Source: Narthecium ossifragum (Eukaryota; Streptophyta; Magnoliopsida; Dioscoreales; Nartheciaceae). From it: a stretch of DNA of 64,000 nucleotides. Location: contig OY986971.1 in assembly GCA_963920575.1 (NCBI GenBank), forward strand, positions 11,596,779 through 11,660,778, written 5' to 3'. The position numbers and the translations under genes are program-made. Positions 22,844-33,683 of the stretch are shown here, piece after piece (position 1 is the first letter of the stretch; each line of letters opens with the position of its first letter). Under the pieces are notes generated by a model. The model saw nothing but the letters and a program-made list of their open reading frames with translations. It made no database searches and had not been told where the DNA came from.

Positions 22844-23454
22844 AAATGGAATTGTCCCCAATTACACTAAGTCATAAAAATAACCCAAAGAATATAGGGT
22901 AGAGATAACCTGAGATACTTCAGACGAAGAAGTAACCTTGATGATAAAAAGACAACAAAATTGCAGATCAAGGTTAGGTGTGAAAACCAAGAAAATAGTG
23001 ATGGCTCCCAGGTGTGCATGCGACCGCATAGATGCCCTGTAAAAATAAAGAAGGAATACCCCGTGATGCATTAATGGAATATAAGGAATAGGCATGGAAA
23101 TTGGAGAAAAATTCGGCAGCATTTCCTCTATTTATGCAAGAAGCCCATGGGCTGTAGAAACATTCATCACAATGACAGAAATTGAAAAACTACAATCCTG
23201 AGCTTCCACCTGCAAGACACACAACGCAACCACATTCATCAACATACACACAGTAGACCAGCACAATCAGCTTCCCTTTGGTCCCCGAAGACACCCCCCC
23301 AAAATCCAAAAACTATGTATATTGCATGCCAAGCAAGTACAAAAATGAGTCCATCCACTACACAAGTCACATCAAAACTGACCAGCACACGGCCATAGAC
23401 GCAAGAACCCTAGAAGATATACAGGTAAAGTAAGCAAGCATCTACGAACGAGGC

Positions 23455-24864
23455 TCAAGGCCGAGGTGGTGCCTCAGGGACAGGTGGCGGACAATAAGGT
23501 ACGATGGTAAGAACCGGCGCAGGTGGGTGAAGGTCGTCAAGACGCGCCCGAATGTACGACAGGTCTGCTCGGAAGGCCGCATCTCTCGCGTCGACAGCGT
23601 CCAAACGCTGGTGTAACCGTGCCAACTCGCCGTGGAACTCTCGGTACATCTCGCCCAACGTAGGATGGTCGACTGGCCCGTACTCCGGTGCATGGTGTGA
23701 TCGGCTGGGCCGCGGCTGACTGAGCAAGACACCCGCCCTCCTCATGTGACTGAGGACCTTGCTCCAGGTGGCGGAACGAAACCGTGCCGCCAGAAGGGCA
23801 TCCATCGACACGGTCTGCTCCCCCTCTGGAACGCACTCCTGGCGGTGTAGAACCGTGGAGATAAGCCGAGGATGTGGGCAGGCGGCATCGTTATAACTCG
23901 GCCGCATATCCAGCACCGTCATCCGATAGAACTGGTCGATGTCCTCCAAGATCATCTGCGGAATACTCATCGCCCAGTCCTTGGCCAACAGCCAGAGCAT
24001 GCGGAGCCAGTCGCCGGTCCGATACTGAGCATGCCCCATCTGAAAAACATTACGTCGCAGGACATCGTCGATCAGCCACATGTGCGGCGGCAGCTCAGCG
24101 CGAGAAAAGGTGTCGGAGGGATAACGGTTAGGCCGAAGAAACATGTAAGCGTCGAACTCCTGGGCGTAATACTCGTCAGGCGTCGCTCGGTGGAGGTCGT
24201 GGCAGTGCTTGGGAATTGACAAGGCATCGCAGACCGCCCGGAGATTCAAAGTTAACTCTACTCCGTCGATCATGGAAGTGAACCCACGGGACTGGTACCG
24301 GTGGGATGTATCCTTGTCGCGCGCGTCCCCAAATGGAATAGGCTGCATGTTCTGATAAAACATGCACACCAGCCGTGGATAGACAGTGGAGCTGGGCGTG
24401 CACACAGGTAGGAGACCCCGGCGCTCAAGGGTCGCAACGGAATCTTTGGCGTGCTCGACCGTACGGAAAAACTCGACGTCGAAGGCGTACTCAAGGTTGA
24501 GCTCGCGCTGCCAGCGAGGATGAAGGCCGCGGACGTCTGTCGGGGCAGTCGATGGGTGGGATTTCTTGCGCTTTCTTGGTCGCTGCACTTGCTGGGAGGA
24601 AGACGCCACCGCCGCTGCCTTTCTTTTGCCGGACGACTGCGTGACTGCTGTCGAAGAAGGTGGTGGAGCTCGCGAGGCTCGGATTGGCCTTGGCGGAGGT
24701 GGGGAAGAGGACGACGCCGGGGAAGAAGCGGATGTGGCTGGAGAAGACATTGACGACGCCGTAGTTAATGGCAGCCGTCGGGCCGGAGGGGTGGAAGAAG
24801 AAGCGGCGGCCGCTTTCCCTTTTCCGCCGACGCCCTTCTTGGTGACGTTCTTCGCGCGTACCAT
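23455..24864 (-). CDS. Athila accessory protein, ATHILA ORF-1 / putative plant transposon type
   Basis: An intact frame of 469 residues from the ATG at 24864, which has a good context (ACCATGG). An in-frame ATG at 25125 would extend it to 556 residues, but that one lies only some 33 nt after a TATA-like site, too close to the expected RNA start. The N-terminal 110 residues are Ser/Pro/Ala-rich and end in a basic cluster (RPRKRKK) that looks like a nuclear localisation signal. The rest has the pattern of the plant transposon protein family seen in Athila elements: LPVCTPSSTVYPRLVCMFYQ, a DGVELTLN strand, then DALSIP, and a WLLAKDWAMSIPQMI helix. No membrane segment or signal peptide is evident, so it is not a typical envelope despite its env position. 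Its biochemical role is unknown. It carries no stop although gag-pol does. Confidence 0.8.
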   Translation of the reverse strand: MVRAKNVTKKGVGGKGKAAAASSSTPPARRLPLTTASSMSSPATSASSPASSSSPPPPRPIRASRAPPPSSTAVTQSSGKRKAAAVASSSQQVQRPRKRKKSHPSTAPTDVRGLHPRWQRELNLEYAFDVEFFRTVEHAKDSVATLERRGLLPVCTPSSTVYPRLVCMFYQNMQPIPFGDARDKDTSHRYQSRGFTSMIDGVELTLNLRAVCDALSIPKHCHDLHRATPDEYYAQEFDAYMFLRPNRYPSDTFSRAELPPHMWLIDDVLRRNVFQMGHAQYRTGDWLRMLWLLAKDWAMSIPQMILEDIDQFYRMTVLDMRPSYNDAACPHPRLISTVLHRQECVPEGEQTVSMDALLAARFRSATWSKVLSHMRRAGVLLSQPRPSRSHHAPEYGPVDHPTLGEMYREFHGELARLHQRLDAVDARDAAFRADLSYIRARLDDLHPPAPVLTIVPYCPPPVPEAPPRP

Positions 24865-25156
24865 GGTAGAGGTGGAGACAAGGGCGGCGCCGGCGATGGT
24901 CAACGGAGCACACGGAACCTCGGGTGGAGAAGCGGAGTGGGTTTGGATGAAATGGAGAGGTCGTGAGTGGGGAAGGATGCCGGAGGAATGGAATGTGGGG
25001 CGGTGGAGGATGATGGTGAGGAGGTCTTGCCGGAGGGAAGACCGAGGACCGGCCGGGAGGAGGATCACGGAGCAGCGGAACCCAAATGGAACGGGGAAGA
25101 AGAAAAAGAAAGGGGGAGCGATCAAAGGGGATAAGCCCTAGGATCGCTCGGACTCC

Positions 25157-25310
25157 CCTTATAACCCCCAAGCCTCACGACTTCGATCGATCCAGCCCTG
25201 GGCGTTGGATCGACCGAACTCCACTCGTCACCCAGCCCAAGCGCCACAATACACACCTTAAGGGAGGGGAATCGATCGGTCCAAGAAACCCGATCGATCC
25301 AACTCCTTGA
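25157..25310 (-). promoter_or_regulatory. Promoter-like module upstream of the 469-residue gene
   Basis: On the minus strand a CGATCGATC palindrome cluster (25183-25305) is followed by GGGGGTTATAAGG (TATA-like, 25157-25165), then the gene starts at 24864. The LTR promoter has the same arrangement (palindromes, then GGGCTATAAGTAG). One inverted pair of motifs, CGATCGATCCA and TGGATCGACCG (25183-25214), can form a stem. Promoter activity is inference. Confidence 0.5.
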
Positions 25311-25526
25311 ACACCCAAAACATGCACAGCAAGCGTGGTGCCTCACACCAGATCAACACAATAAATCCAAGCAACCCAAATCCAATGTCATTGAGGAACG
25401 AACAAAACAATGCTACGAAGAACAAAATAAAATCCAAAGTGCAAAAATAAACTGGCAAGTAACAAACTCAATCTAGACAGACATCAAACAGGAGTCCTAG
25501 AAAGTAGAATATGAAAGTCCTAAATT

Positions 25527-26042
25527 CTAATCATCATCGTCCATGTCGTCCTCGTCCTCGTCCTCCTCGTCCTCGTCCTCGTCAGAATCACTCTCGCTCG
25601 ACTGTCGGAACAGTGGGCGATCAGGGTCATCCGAGGCATACGGGGATCCTAGGGGCGAAAGTGCTGGCGATAGAAGCCCCGGATCAATCAGAGATCGTGG
25701 AGGCACCACAACATAGGACCCGTCGGGCAATCGGAAAGCGACCCACGGATCCTCGAGACCAGGGTCGTGCTGAATAGCATAAACAAGATAGGCAAAGAGA
25801 TCAGGATCCGGGAACGGCCCAAAAAACTCAACACCGACAGGATGGTCGATAACCGAACCGGCAGGATAAATAGGGATGGGGACATCCCAAGGATGGTAAC
25901 AGTAGACTACCGGTGGCGACGGAGGCCGGCTCGAGTCGGCTGAGTCGGCAAGGTCATCATCAGATGAAAACATTGAAGCTTGAGATACCGGAGAACCTGG
26001 CTCAAACTCGGGCCCTGACGACTCGTAGCTGGAAGTAGACAT
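25527..26042 (-). CDS. Acidic 171-residue accessory protein, unknown function
   Basis: An intact frame lies between integrase and the 469-residue gene, read in the same direction. The N-terminal third is Ser/Pro/Asp-rich. The middle contains VEFFGPFPDPDLFAYLVYAI and a short WVAFRLPDGSYVVV segment that could be a small beta-rich fold. The last 20 residues are nearly all Asp and Glu, encoded by a GTCCTC repeat. No signal peptide, membrane segment, zinc motif or catalytic motif is visible. I do not recognise the family. The absence of stops and the fixed position suggest a real gene, but a chance frame favoured by high GC cannot be excluded. Confidence 0.55.
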   Translation of the reverse strand: MSTSSYESSGPEFEPGSPVSQASMFSSDDDLADSADSSRPPSPPVVYCYHPWDVPIPIYPAGSVIDHPVGVEFFGPFPDPDLFAYLVYAIQHDPGLEDPWVAFRLPDGSYVVVPPRSLIDPGLLSPALSPLGSPYASDDPDRPLFRQSSESDSDEDEDEEDEDEDDMDDDD

Positions 26043-26585
26043 TGAAGCTGACCCTGCATCCGAGATAATTGGTAAGAGAAGCGACGAAGAAGAAGTGGAC
26101 TGACCGCGTTGGATCGCTCGAACCTACACGTGCCGATCGATCCAACATGGGTTGAGGGAAGAACAAACACCCATAACGGAACAGAGGAGGGAGAAAGATG
26201 CAAGAACTGTGGTAACGGCCGAAGGGAAAAGAGAAGGCAAACATGCATAATGATAGATGAGAGGAAAACGGAAACAACGAGAGGAGGGCGACGGCCATCG
26301 AGGATGGAGGCCGGCGTCGTTGGTCGGACACCATGGCACAAACCATGGGTTCGCATGCAAGGGAGAGATGAAGAGGACACACACACAAGGGATTATCACA
26401 CTGGCATGGGAGAGATGAAAAGGACGCGTCGGACTCTTACCGGAAAGTTGCAATTGCCTGGAAGGACACACCGGAAGCCGGGACGACGGTGTTCGCCAAA
26501 GCTGGACGCCGAGGATGGGAGGAACTCTGGCAACCACGAAACGACTTATGTAGTTCGCTAGGTCTCGTAGTTGAGGTAAGGAGGG

Positions 26586-27290
26586 GAATAAATAGGCGGC
26601 TAAGAGATATGGATTAACTCGGAATGGAGTCCGAGTTGGAGACGGCGAGGCAGAGGCGCGGAAGATCGGAAGTTATCTCAAAGAACCAGCAGGATCGATT
26701 GGGCTAGCGAGGATGGATCGATCGAACGCCACGTGGCTGCATCAGGTGGGCACCGATGAACAATAGCTCTTAAAGGCGCCCGATCGATCGAACTTGGTGT
26801 GCCCGATCGATCAGACCGACTTAAAGAGCGCGACCGATGGACGGATCGATCGCACGGTGTATGGCCAAAAACACCACGCTCTGTCACCAATAAATACCTA
26901 GTCGGATCGATCGAACCCGCTAGGATGGATCGATCGAACTCGCACACTTAGTTTTCTCAAAAATGTTGGAGCGAAGGACGGATCGATCGATAGATGTAGT
27001 GTCAAAAACACTACGTTCTGTCAGGATTAAATGCACAAGACGGACCGATCCCGCTCTCAAGCCCCGATCGATCCATCTAGAGCCAAGAGTAAAGACAAGC
27101 TGGAGCGAAGAGCCGATCGATCGGATGCTTGTTAGGCAAAAACAATATGTTCTGCCAAGATAAAGCCGCAAGTTGGATCGATCGGCCGCCATGGGGCGGA
27201 TCGATCGAACTCCGGAACGAAGAGAAGCGATGCTATATGTAGAGAAGGATCGATCGGTCCTTCTATAGCTCGATCGATTGGTCGGACCAA
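26586..27290 (-). promoter_or_regulatory. CGATCGATC palindrome cluster upstream of the acidic gene
   Basis: About fourteen GATCGATC-type motifs lie between integrase and the 171-residue frame (26694-27275), many in pairs 15-25 nt apart. A TATTTATT sequence on the minus strand near 26586-26596 is a possible weak TATA element on the downstream side. The layout parallels the LTR promoter and the module at 25157-25310. Confidence 0.45.
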
Positions 27291-27593
27291 AATACGAGAA
27301 AATCCACCAGAAAACTTAAAAATGAAGCCGCGACGACCCTGTAAAAATATAGACCACTCCAGGCCAAAAGAATTCAAGTACGGACATCCCCTGATTCACC
27401 ATTAACACGATCAGTCACAGACATCGATGACAGAATTATCAGACAATCACAATCAACAACGCACTAAGCAGAAAATACGCAAGCATGCAAAGAAAACATG
27501 AAAGAACCAAAACACCAGAACACACACAACGGATGGGTTGCCTCCCTCAAGCGCTTGGTTTAACGTCTCGAGCTCGACAACATGAAAGCGCAA

Positions 27594-28849
27594 TTACTCA
27601 GAAAGTGGTTCATGCAACCTCTGTGTGGCTTCTAAGGTCAGAGGATTTTCTATGTATCTTTTTAACCTTTGGCCATTCACTTTGAAGGTGGAATCAGAGT
27701 TAGGATTGCGGAGTTCAACAGCCCCATGGGGAAAAACTTTAGTGACTTCGAATGGACCAGTCCATCTAGATTTCAATTTCCCTGGGAAAAGCCGCAACCT
27801 AGCGTTAAATAACCACACCCTATCTCCCACATTAGAAGTTCTTTGATGAATGAACCGATCATGGTATGCCTTAGTTCGAGCTTTATAGATAAGAGCGTTA
27901 TCATAGGCGTCATTACGTATTTCCTCCAACTCATTGAGTTGCAGTAGGCGAGCGCGCTGACCCGTAGGTAACCAATTAACCTCTTTAATAGTTAACCACA
28001 CTCTATCCATGAGATTCACTGGTAAGCGGCAATGCTTACCGTAGACCATCCGATACGGGGACATCCCTATGGGTGTTTTAAATGCCGTTCTATATGCCCA
28101 GAGTGCTTCATTCAAGCGCATAGACCAGTCCTTTCTATCCAACCGCACGACTTTCTCCAGGATGCGTTTGATCTCCCTATTAGATACCTCTACCTGCCCA
28201 CTTGTCTGAGGGTGATATGGTGTGGCGACCTTATGGGAAATATTATACTTATCGAGAGTGTGACGGAAATATCGATTCATAAAGTGTGATCCACCATCAC
28301 TTATAATAGCTCGAGGATGACCAAACCGAGAGAAAATGTTAGAATGAAGAAATTTAACAACAACTCGGTGATCATTGGTCTTAGTCGCTATGGCTTCAAT
28401 CCATTTCGAAACATAGTCAACGGCTAATAAAATGTAGATGTAGCCATTTGAAGGAGGAAACGGGCCCATAAAATCAATACCCCAAACATCAAATACTTCA
28501 CATTCAATAATCGGATTTTGAGGCATTTCATTTCGATGCGAAATACTCCCTAATTGTTTACACCGCACACACGCTTTTGAAAAACTGTGAGCATCACGAA
28601 AAATCGAGGGCCAATAGAAACCAGATTGAAAAATCTTGGCTGCGGTTCGACGGCCTGAAAAGTGTCCTCCACATGCATGAGAGTGGCATGAAGTAAGAAT
28701 GGAGATTATTTCAGATTCGGGTACACAACATCTCATAATCTGATCCGGACAGTGTTTAAAAAGGATGGGATCATTCCACACATAGGATTTAACTTTCGAA
28801 AAGAATTTATCTCGATCTAGTTTAGTCCAATGAGCAGGAGTGAATCAGA
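27594..28849 (-). pseudogene. pol: Athila-like integrase
   Basis: The open frame 28781-27594 starts within the N-terminal region. The zinc site is complete (HSHACGGHF, then CVRCKQLG). The core has all three catalytic residues: [20 protein letters not shown], and Glu in [35 protein letters not shown] C-terminal segment follows (GPF ending the motif), with no chromodomain. Integrase inserts the DNA copy into the genome. The upstream part ([11 protein letters not shown]) lies in another frame, so a frameshift near 28840 separates it from RNase H. The domain itself looks intact. Confidence 0.9.
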
Positions 28850-30250
28850 AACAAGATAATTTACGATGTGTGCAAACCACGGTTTTGGGGCTTGATCAAC
28901 AGTCAATAAATATTCATCAGGGAAGGTATCATCGATCGGGGATGAATCATTAATGACATCGACAGGAAGACGCGACAGGTGATCGGCTACCACGTTTAAA
29001 GCTCCCTTTTTATCTCGTAATTCCAGATCGAACTCTTGGAGAAGCAAAATCCAACGAATTAATCGAGGTTTAAGCTCTTTCTTGGAAACAAGATACCTAA
29101 GGGCTGAATGATCGGTAAAAATTATGACTTTGGATTCAAGAAGATATGACCGAAACTTTTCTAAGGAAAAAATCACAGCCAGTAACTCTTTCTCAGTAGT
29201 TGTGTAATTCACCTGAGCTTCATTCAACGTCTTACTAGCATAGTAGATGACACGAGGTAGTTTATCAATAGTTTGTCCCAACACAGCACCTACTGCGTGA
29301 TCGGATGCGTCACACATGATTTCAAAGGGGTGATTATAATCAGGACAATGGACAATCGGTGCTGAAGAGAGTGAATCACGCAGGACATGAAAAGCATGAA
29401 GACAAGATTGATCGAACACAAATGGAACATCTTTAACCAATAGAGCACATAACGGTCGGGAGATTTTACTAAAATCCTTAATAAACCTCCGATAGAACCC
29501 TGCGTGGCCCAGGAATGACCGAATTTGACGCACCGACGAAGGAGGCGGAAGTTTAGAAATAAGCTCTAACTTAGCTTTATCTACCTCAATCCCCCGACTT
29601 GAAATGACGTGGCCGAGAACGATACCTTCCGTACCCATAAAATGGCTCTTTTCCCAACTCAACACCAGATTAGTTTTCTCACACCTAGCAAGGACTTTGG
29701 ATAAATTTTCAAGGCATGATTCAAAGGACTGGCCAAACACAGAGAAGTCATCCATAAATATCTCTAGAAACTGTTCAATCATATCCCCAAAAATAGCAAG
29801 CATGCAACGTTGAAATGTCGCTGGGGCATTGCAAAGGCCAAAAGGCATACGACGATAAGCGAATGTGCCATACGGACATGTAAAGGTTGTCTTCTCCTGA
29901 TCATTAGGATCGATGGCGACTTGATTATACCCAGAGTAGCCGTCAAGGAAACAATAATATGCTTGGCCTGATAACCGTTCTAAAATCTGGTCAATGAAGG
30001 GCAATGGAAAATGATCTTTTCGAGTTAAAGCGTTAAGACGCCTATAATCGATACAAACTCTCCACCCTGTGGTCTGTCTAGTTGGGATATCCTCCCCTTT
30101 GTCATTTTTAACCACTGTGATACCAGATTTTTTAGGAACGACCTGAGTAGGACTAATCCATTTAGAGTCTGAGATCGGATAAATGATCCCTGCGTCTAAA
30201 AGTTTAATTACTTCCTTCATTACAACATCTTTCATAAGAGGGTTGAGCCG
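28850..30250 (-). CDS. pol: Athila-like reverse transcriptase and RNase H, open frame
   Basis: A 472-residue open frame (30235-28817) covers the whole reverse transcriptase: [49 protein letters not shown] and the catalytic FMDDFSVFG. RNase H follows, with [14 protein letters not shown], the catalytic Glu in [22 protein letters not shown] and ADHLSRL. All catalytic residues are present. It is cut off from protease by a stop at about 30252 where the second element has Gln, and from integrase by a frameshift. It copies the element RNA to DNA. Expression as part of a polyprotein would need read-through. Confidence 0.9.
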
Positions 30251-30253
30251 GCG

Positions 30254-31912
30254 TTATATCTCCCGGACACATTTAGTTTCATCCTCTAAGAGTATGCGAT
30301 GCATGCAAATCGAAGGATCAATGCCTTTAAGATCACCAATGGACCACCCTATAGCTCTTTTATGCAGTTTGAGGACATCGAGTAATTGATGCTCTTGATC
30401 AATGGCTAATTCAGAAGAGATAATTACTGGAAGGGTAGATTCAGGTCCAAGGTAGGCATATTTTAAATTGGATGGCAACGTTTTCAGCTCCAAAGATGGT
30501 GGTGTGATCAAAGAAGGTACAGCCGGCGTTGAGGAGGTAGGAGGTAAAGGCTCAAGAAGAGGTTTTTTCCAGGAAATACCGCACACATCAGTAATGACAT
30601 CACGATCGTTAAAATCCTTTAAAACCTTGTCATTTTCAGACTTGAACACCGACCCAAAACCATCCAAATCATTTTTTTCATTGTTCACAACCGGAAACAC
30701 TACATCCGTACTCAAAACATCTTCATGCACATGTGACACATAATGTTCAAAAACATCGTCTTCAACCACAATAGACATGTGACAACCACTCTCAAAACTC
30801 CCACACGGAGTATTATTATTCAACAATAACCCAGGCAATGTATCATCAATACAACTCATTATCTCATCCTCATTAACCAAGGTATCAACCATAAAGCAGT
30901 CATCATCATACGCATGATTCTTTGAAGCATGAAATATATTCAAACGTAATTCCATATTACCAAATGTGACCGTCATGAAACCATCCCTACAGTTAATACA
31001 AGCATTGGCTGTAGCCAAGAAGGGTCGGCCAAGGATTATAGGAACCGATTTTTTAGTTTGCACTCCAGGTTCCATGTCTAACACAACAAAGTCCACCGGG
31101 AATACGCACCGATCAACCTTAACCAAAACGTCTTCAAGGATTCCTCTTGGTGTCTTAATTGATCGATCAACTAATTGTAGGGTCATGGCCGTAGGTTTCA
31201 ATTCTCCTATACCAAACTTAGAATATAAGGAGAAAGGCATGAGGTTGACACTTGCACCCAAATCCAGTAGTGCTCCATCAATCGTGTGATTGCCTATAAT
31301 GCATGAGATTGTGGGGGTGCCAGGATCCTTGAGCTTAGGAGGAAGATCACATCGAAAGATTGAGCTAACTTGCTCGGTCAGGAAAATCTTCTTAGACACA
31401 TGTGACCTAGACTGTCGTTTATGTGTGCAAAGGTCCTTGAGGAATTTGGCATAAGATGGAATGTGTTTGATGGCATCAAGCAGAGGAAGATTAATATGCA
31501 CTTTTTTAAATACCTCCATCATTTCATCTATTTTTGAGTTTTTGAATGGGGTGGAAGTCGGATCTGCTAAAGCTTCAGGAAAAGGAACCTTAGGAATATA
31601 AGTCGTGGGATTTGGTTCTCTTTCATGAGATGATGTCATATGTGGTGATGCATGTAAATCACCAATGGAGTCATGATGATTTGAATGTGGAGTGTCGGAG
31701 GATGAACCAGGTTCCTTTGATGCACATGAGTTATTGGGCAATGATGTCTGAGAATGAGATTCATGTAAATCTTGATCATCTGTGGTTACTTCAGGTTGCT
31801 CAATGTTGGCAAAAGTTTTACCACTACGAAGGGTTGTCACAGCTTGTACTTGTTCATGCGATGAGTCTACATGATGTTGGCCTTTAGGATTAGGAATAGA
31901 CTGACTCGGTAA
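30254..31912 (-). CDS. pol: Athila-like protease region, open frame
   Basis: A 528-residue frame (31840-30254) begins with TLRSGK, typical just after Gag in this lineage. The retropepsin site is DLGASVNLMP, the Athila form in which Leu replaces the usual Ser or Thr. LQLADRSIKTPRGILEDV-like sequence follows (here LQLVDRSIKTPRG). The later part is a linker to reverse transcriptase. An in-frame TAA at about 31912 separates it from the gag end, and another at about 30252 ends it early. Confidence 0.85.
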   Translation of the reverse strand, partial: LPSQSIPNPKGQHHVDSSHEQVQAVTTLRSGKTFANIEQPEVTTDDQDLHESHSQTSLPNNSCASKEPGSSSDTPHSNHHDSIGDLHASPHMTSSHEREPNPTTYIPKVPFPEALADPTSTPFKNSKIDEMMEVFKKVHINLPLLDAIKHIPSYAKFLKDLCTHKRQSRSHVSKKIFLTEQVSSIFRCDLPPKLKDPGTPTISCIIGNHTIDGALLDLGASVNLMPFSLYSKFGIGELKPTAMTLQLVDRSIKTPRGILEDVLVKVDRCVFPVDFVVLDMEPGVQTKKSVPIILGRPFLATANACINCRDGFMTVTFGNMELRLNIFHASKNHAYDDDCFMVDTLVNEDEIMSCIDDTLPGLLLNNNTPCGSFESGCHMSIVVEDDVFEHYVSHVHEDVLSTDVVFPVVNNEKNDLDGFGSVFKSENDKVLKDFNDRDVITDVCGISWKKPLLEPLPPTSSTPAVPSLITPPSLELKTLPSNLKYAYLGPESTLPVIISSELAIDQEHQLLDVLKLHKRAIGWSIGDLKGIDPSICMHRILLEDETKCVREI

Positions 31913-33559
31913 TTATCCATCTTCTCTCCTAGACAATGCATTAGCCAATTGACCCAATTGGGCCTCTATCTTTGCCAGAGTTTGAGAATGAGAATGAACT
32001 AATTGGGTCAACTCATCGTTGTGTGGAACATGATTTTGTTGCTGTGGATGAAGAGCTGAATGATTTTGAGGTCCTTGACTCTGGAGAGGTACATACGGTT
32101 TGTTTCCCCAAGATTGAGATGTTTGATTTTGAACAGGCCGATATGGAGGTCGAAATGACGAAGTTTGGCCTTGAGAGTTGGTAGGATATGATGATTGGAA
32201 TTTTGGAGGATAGTTCGTAGTATGAGCACCTATGGATGGTCTAGAATTAAAAGAATTGGGTTGTTGACCTGGTGTTCTCCACGAAAAATTTGGATGATCT
32301 CTCAAACCAGGATTGTAAGAATTTGAATAAGGATCATAAGCTGGCTTAGATTGACCATACACGGCATTAATGTGTTCCTGAACTAACTCAGGATAATGAC
32401 ATGCCAACTGGCAGTCAGTGACATCGTGACCAGGATTCGAACATAAGAAACAGATTTCTCCTGACGATGGAAGCGTAGGAAGAATAGATGAATCAACCTG
32501 ATTCGTGGTTTGAGTGAGAACTTGATCTAGTTTTCTACTCAAGGCATCAACCTGTTGAGCAAGTCGGGTTGACTCGTTTAATTCAAGCACTCATCGAGGA
32601 TTGGATTGAGTGGAAGACCCACGATTATTCCTAGAGGAGGTGGCGTGGTGTTGAGAGTTCTCAGCGAGTCTCTCAAAAAGCCTCCAAGAATCGTCAAGGG
32701 GGTTTGTAATGAAAACTCCCCCACACGCAGCATCAATAGTTAATTGATGCTTTTCCTTAAGACCCTTGTAGAAATGCTCTACTATGGCCCATTGAGGAAA
32801 TTGGTGGTGGGGACATTTCCTAAGGAGTTCCCTATAACGATCCCAAGCCTCATGAAATGCTTCATCGTCGGCTTGTCTAAAAGGGGAAATTTCATGGCGA
32901 AGGTCACTGGTCTTGGTAATCGGGAAAAATTTCTCAAGAAATTGAGCTTATAATTGAGGCCATGTCGTGATCGACCGAGGTTCTAGAAATGTGAGCCAAT
33001 GTTTCGCTTTACCTTTTAGGGTAAAAGGAAATAATTTAAGTCTCCAAGCGTCTTCGGTAAAATTATTTACCCTCACGGTAGAACTAATTAGAATAAACTC
33101 CTCTATATGATTGTAGGGGTCCTCATGAGATAAGCCATGGAAAGTCGGTAAGGATTGTAAGAACTGTGGTTTAATCTCATAATGGGCCGCTCCAATTACT
33201 GGAGGTTGAATACAGGAGTTAGAAGTGAAAGAGGTTGGAACATAAAAATCTTTCATGGCCCTACGACCTTGGTTTTCAGGTTGGTTAGGATTGTCATTAG
33301 GTCCAAGATTGTCCTCAGGGTTATCCATAGCTAAATGAGTAGGAGAAGAGACTGACAATTTATGCGATGTAGAACAAGAAGCAAAGAATTCCTTCAATGT
33401 AAGATTGAAATCTGGGTCCTTATCATCACTCATCAACACATCATAAAGATCATTCAAGGTTTCAAAATGCAAACAGTGCAATCTCGATGACGTGTTGTTG
33501 GCGTTCGCTCCTTCACCGCTCGAAAGGATGCTGCTTTGTTCTTCACCTACTGATCGCAA
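31913..33559 (-). pseudogene. gag: Athila-like gag with two in-frame stops
   Basis: Starts at the ATG at 33559. The Gag core contains FHGLSHEDPYNHIEEF, FPFTLKGKAKHWL and SITTWPQL, followed on the same frame by a KFFPITKT segment. An in-frame TAA interrupts it at about 32945, where the second Athila-like element has Gln (CAA to TAA fits a C to T change). A TGA follows near 32591. The distal part (32590-31913) holds the zinc knuckle CFLCSNPGHDVTDC and Pro/Gln-rich sequence with repeated SYNPG and PNFSW phrases. Gag would form the particle and bind RNA. This copy would give a truncated product. Confidence 0.9.
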
Positions 33560-33665
33560 AAAGATATGGAAATATTAGCACTGAAACTATTTTTGGTCTT
33601 TTATATAATAAGCAACTGATAAGCAAGAAACTATACTAAGTAAACAACTTAAAACACCGTAAAAA

Positions 33666-33683
33666 TCCCCGGCAACGGCGCCA
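33666..33683 (-). other. Primer binding site, tRNA-Asp type
   Basis: On the minus strand TGGCGCCGTTGCCGGGGA lies six bases inside the 5' LTR. It is complementary to the 3' end of plant tRNA-Asp(GTC), the usual primer of the Athila/Tat branch. Confidence 0.95.

Larger units (their letters stand above)
21620..22910 (-). other. Conserved non-coding block before the 3' LTR
   Basis: This 1.3 kb block has no supported gene, yet is clearly conserved with 50596-51755 of the second Athila-like element. Shared phrases include CCACTTTCGTAGGTCTCA, GAGGAGTTATAGTCTCCTGA, AACACTTCAACTATTCAAGA and CCCGGTTACTAAG. The LTRs of the two elements cannot be aligned by eye, so the block is conserved beyond its surroundings. 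It is bounded by two polypurine-like sites. A role in RNA processing, packaging or DNA synthesis is inference. Confidence 0.75.

Noticed and set aside
23455..24864. A retroviral envelope in the env position of the Athila-like element
   Set aside because: No signal peptide or membrane-spanning segment is evident, and the protein has a nuclear-type basic cluster and the pattern of the plant transposon protein family instead.
33666..33683. A tRNA-Asp gene fragment
   Set aside because: Only the 18 nt complementary to the tRNA 3' end are present, directly inside the LTR, so it is a primer binding site.
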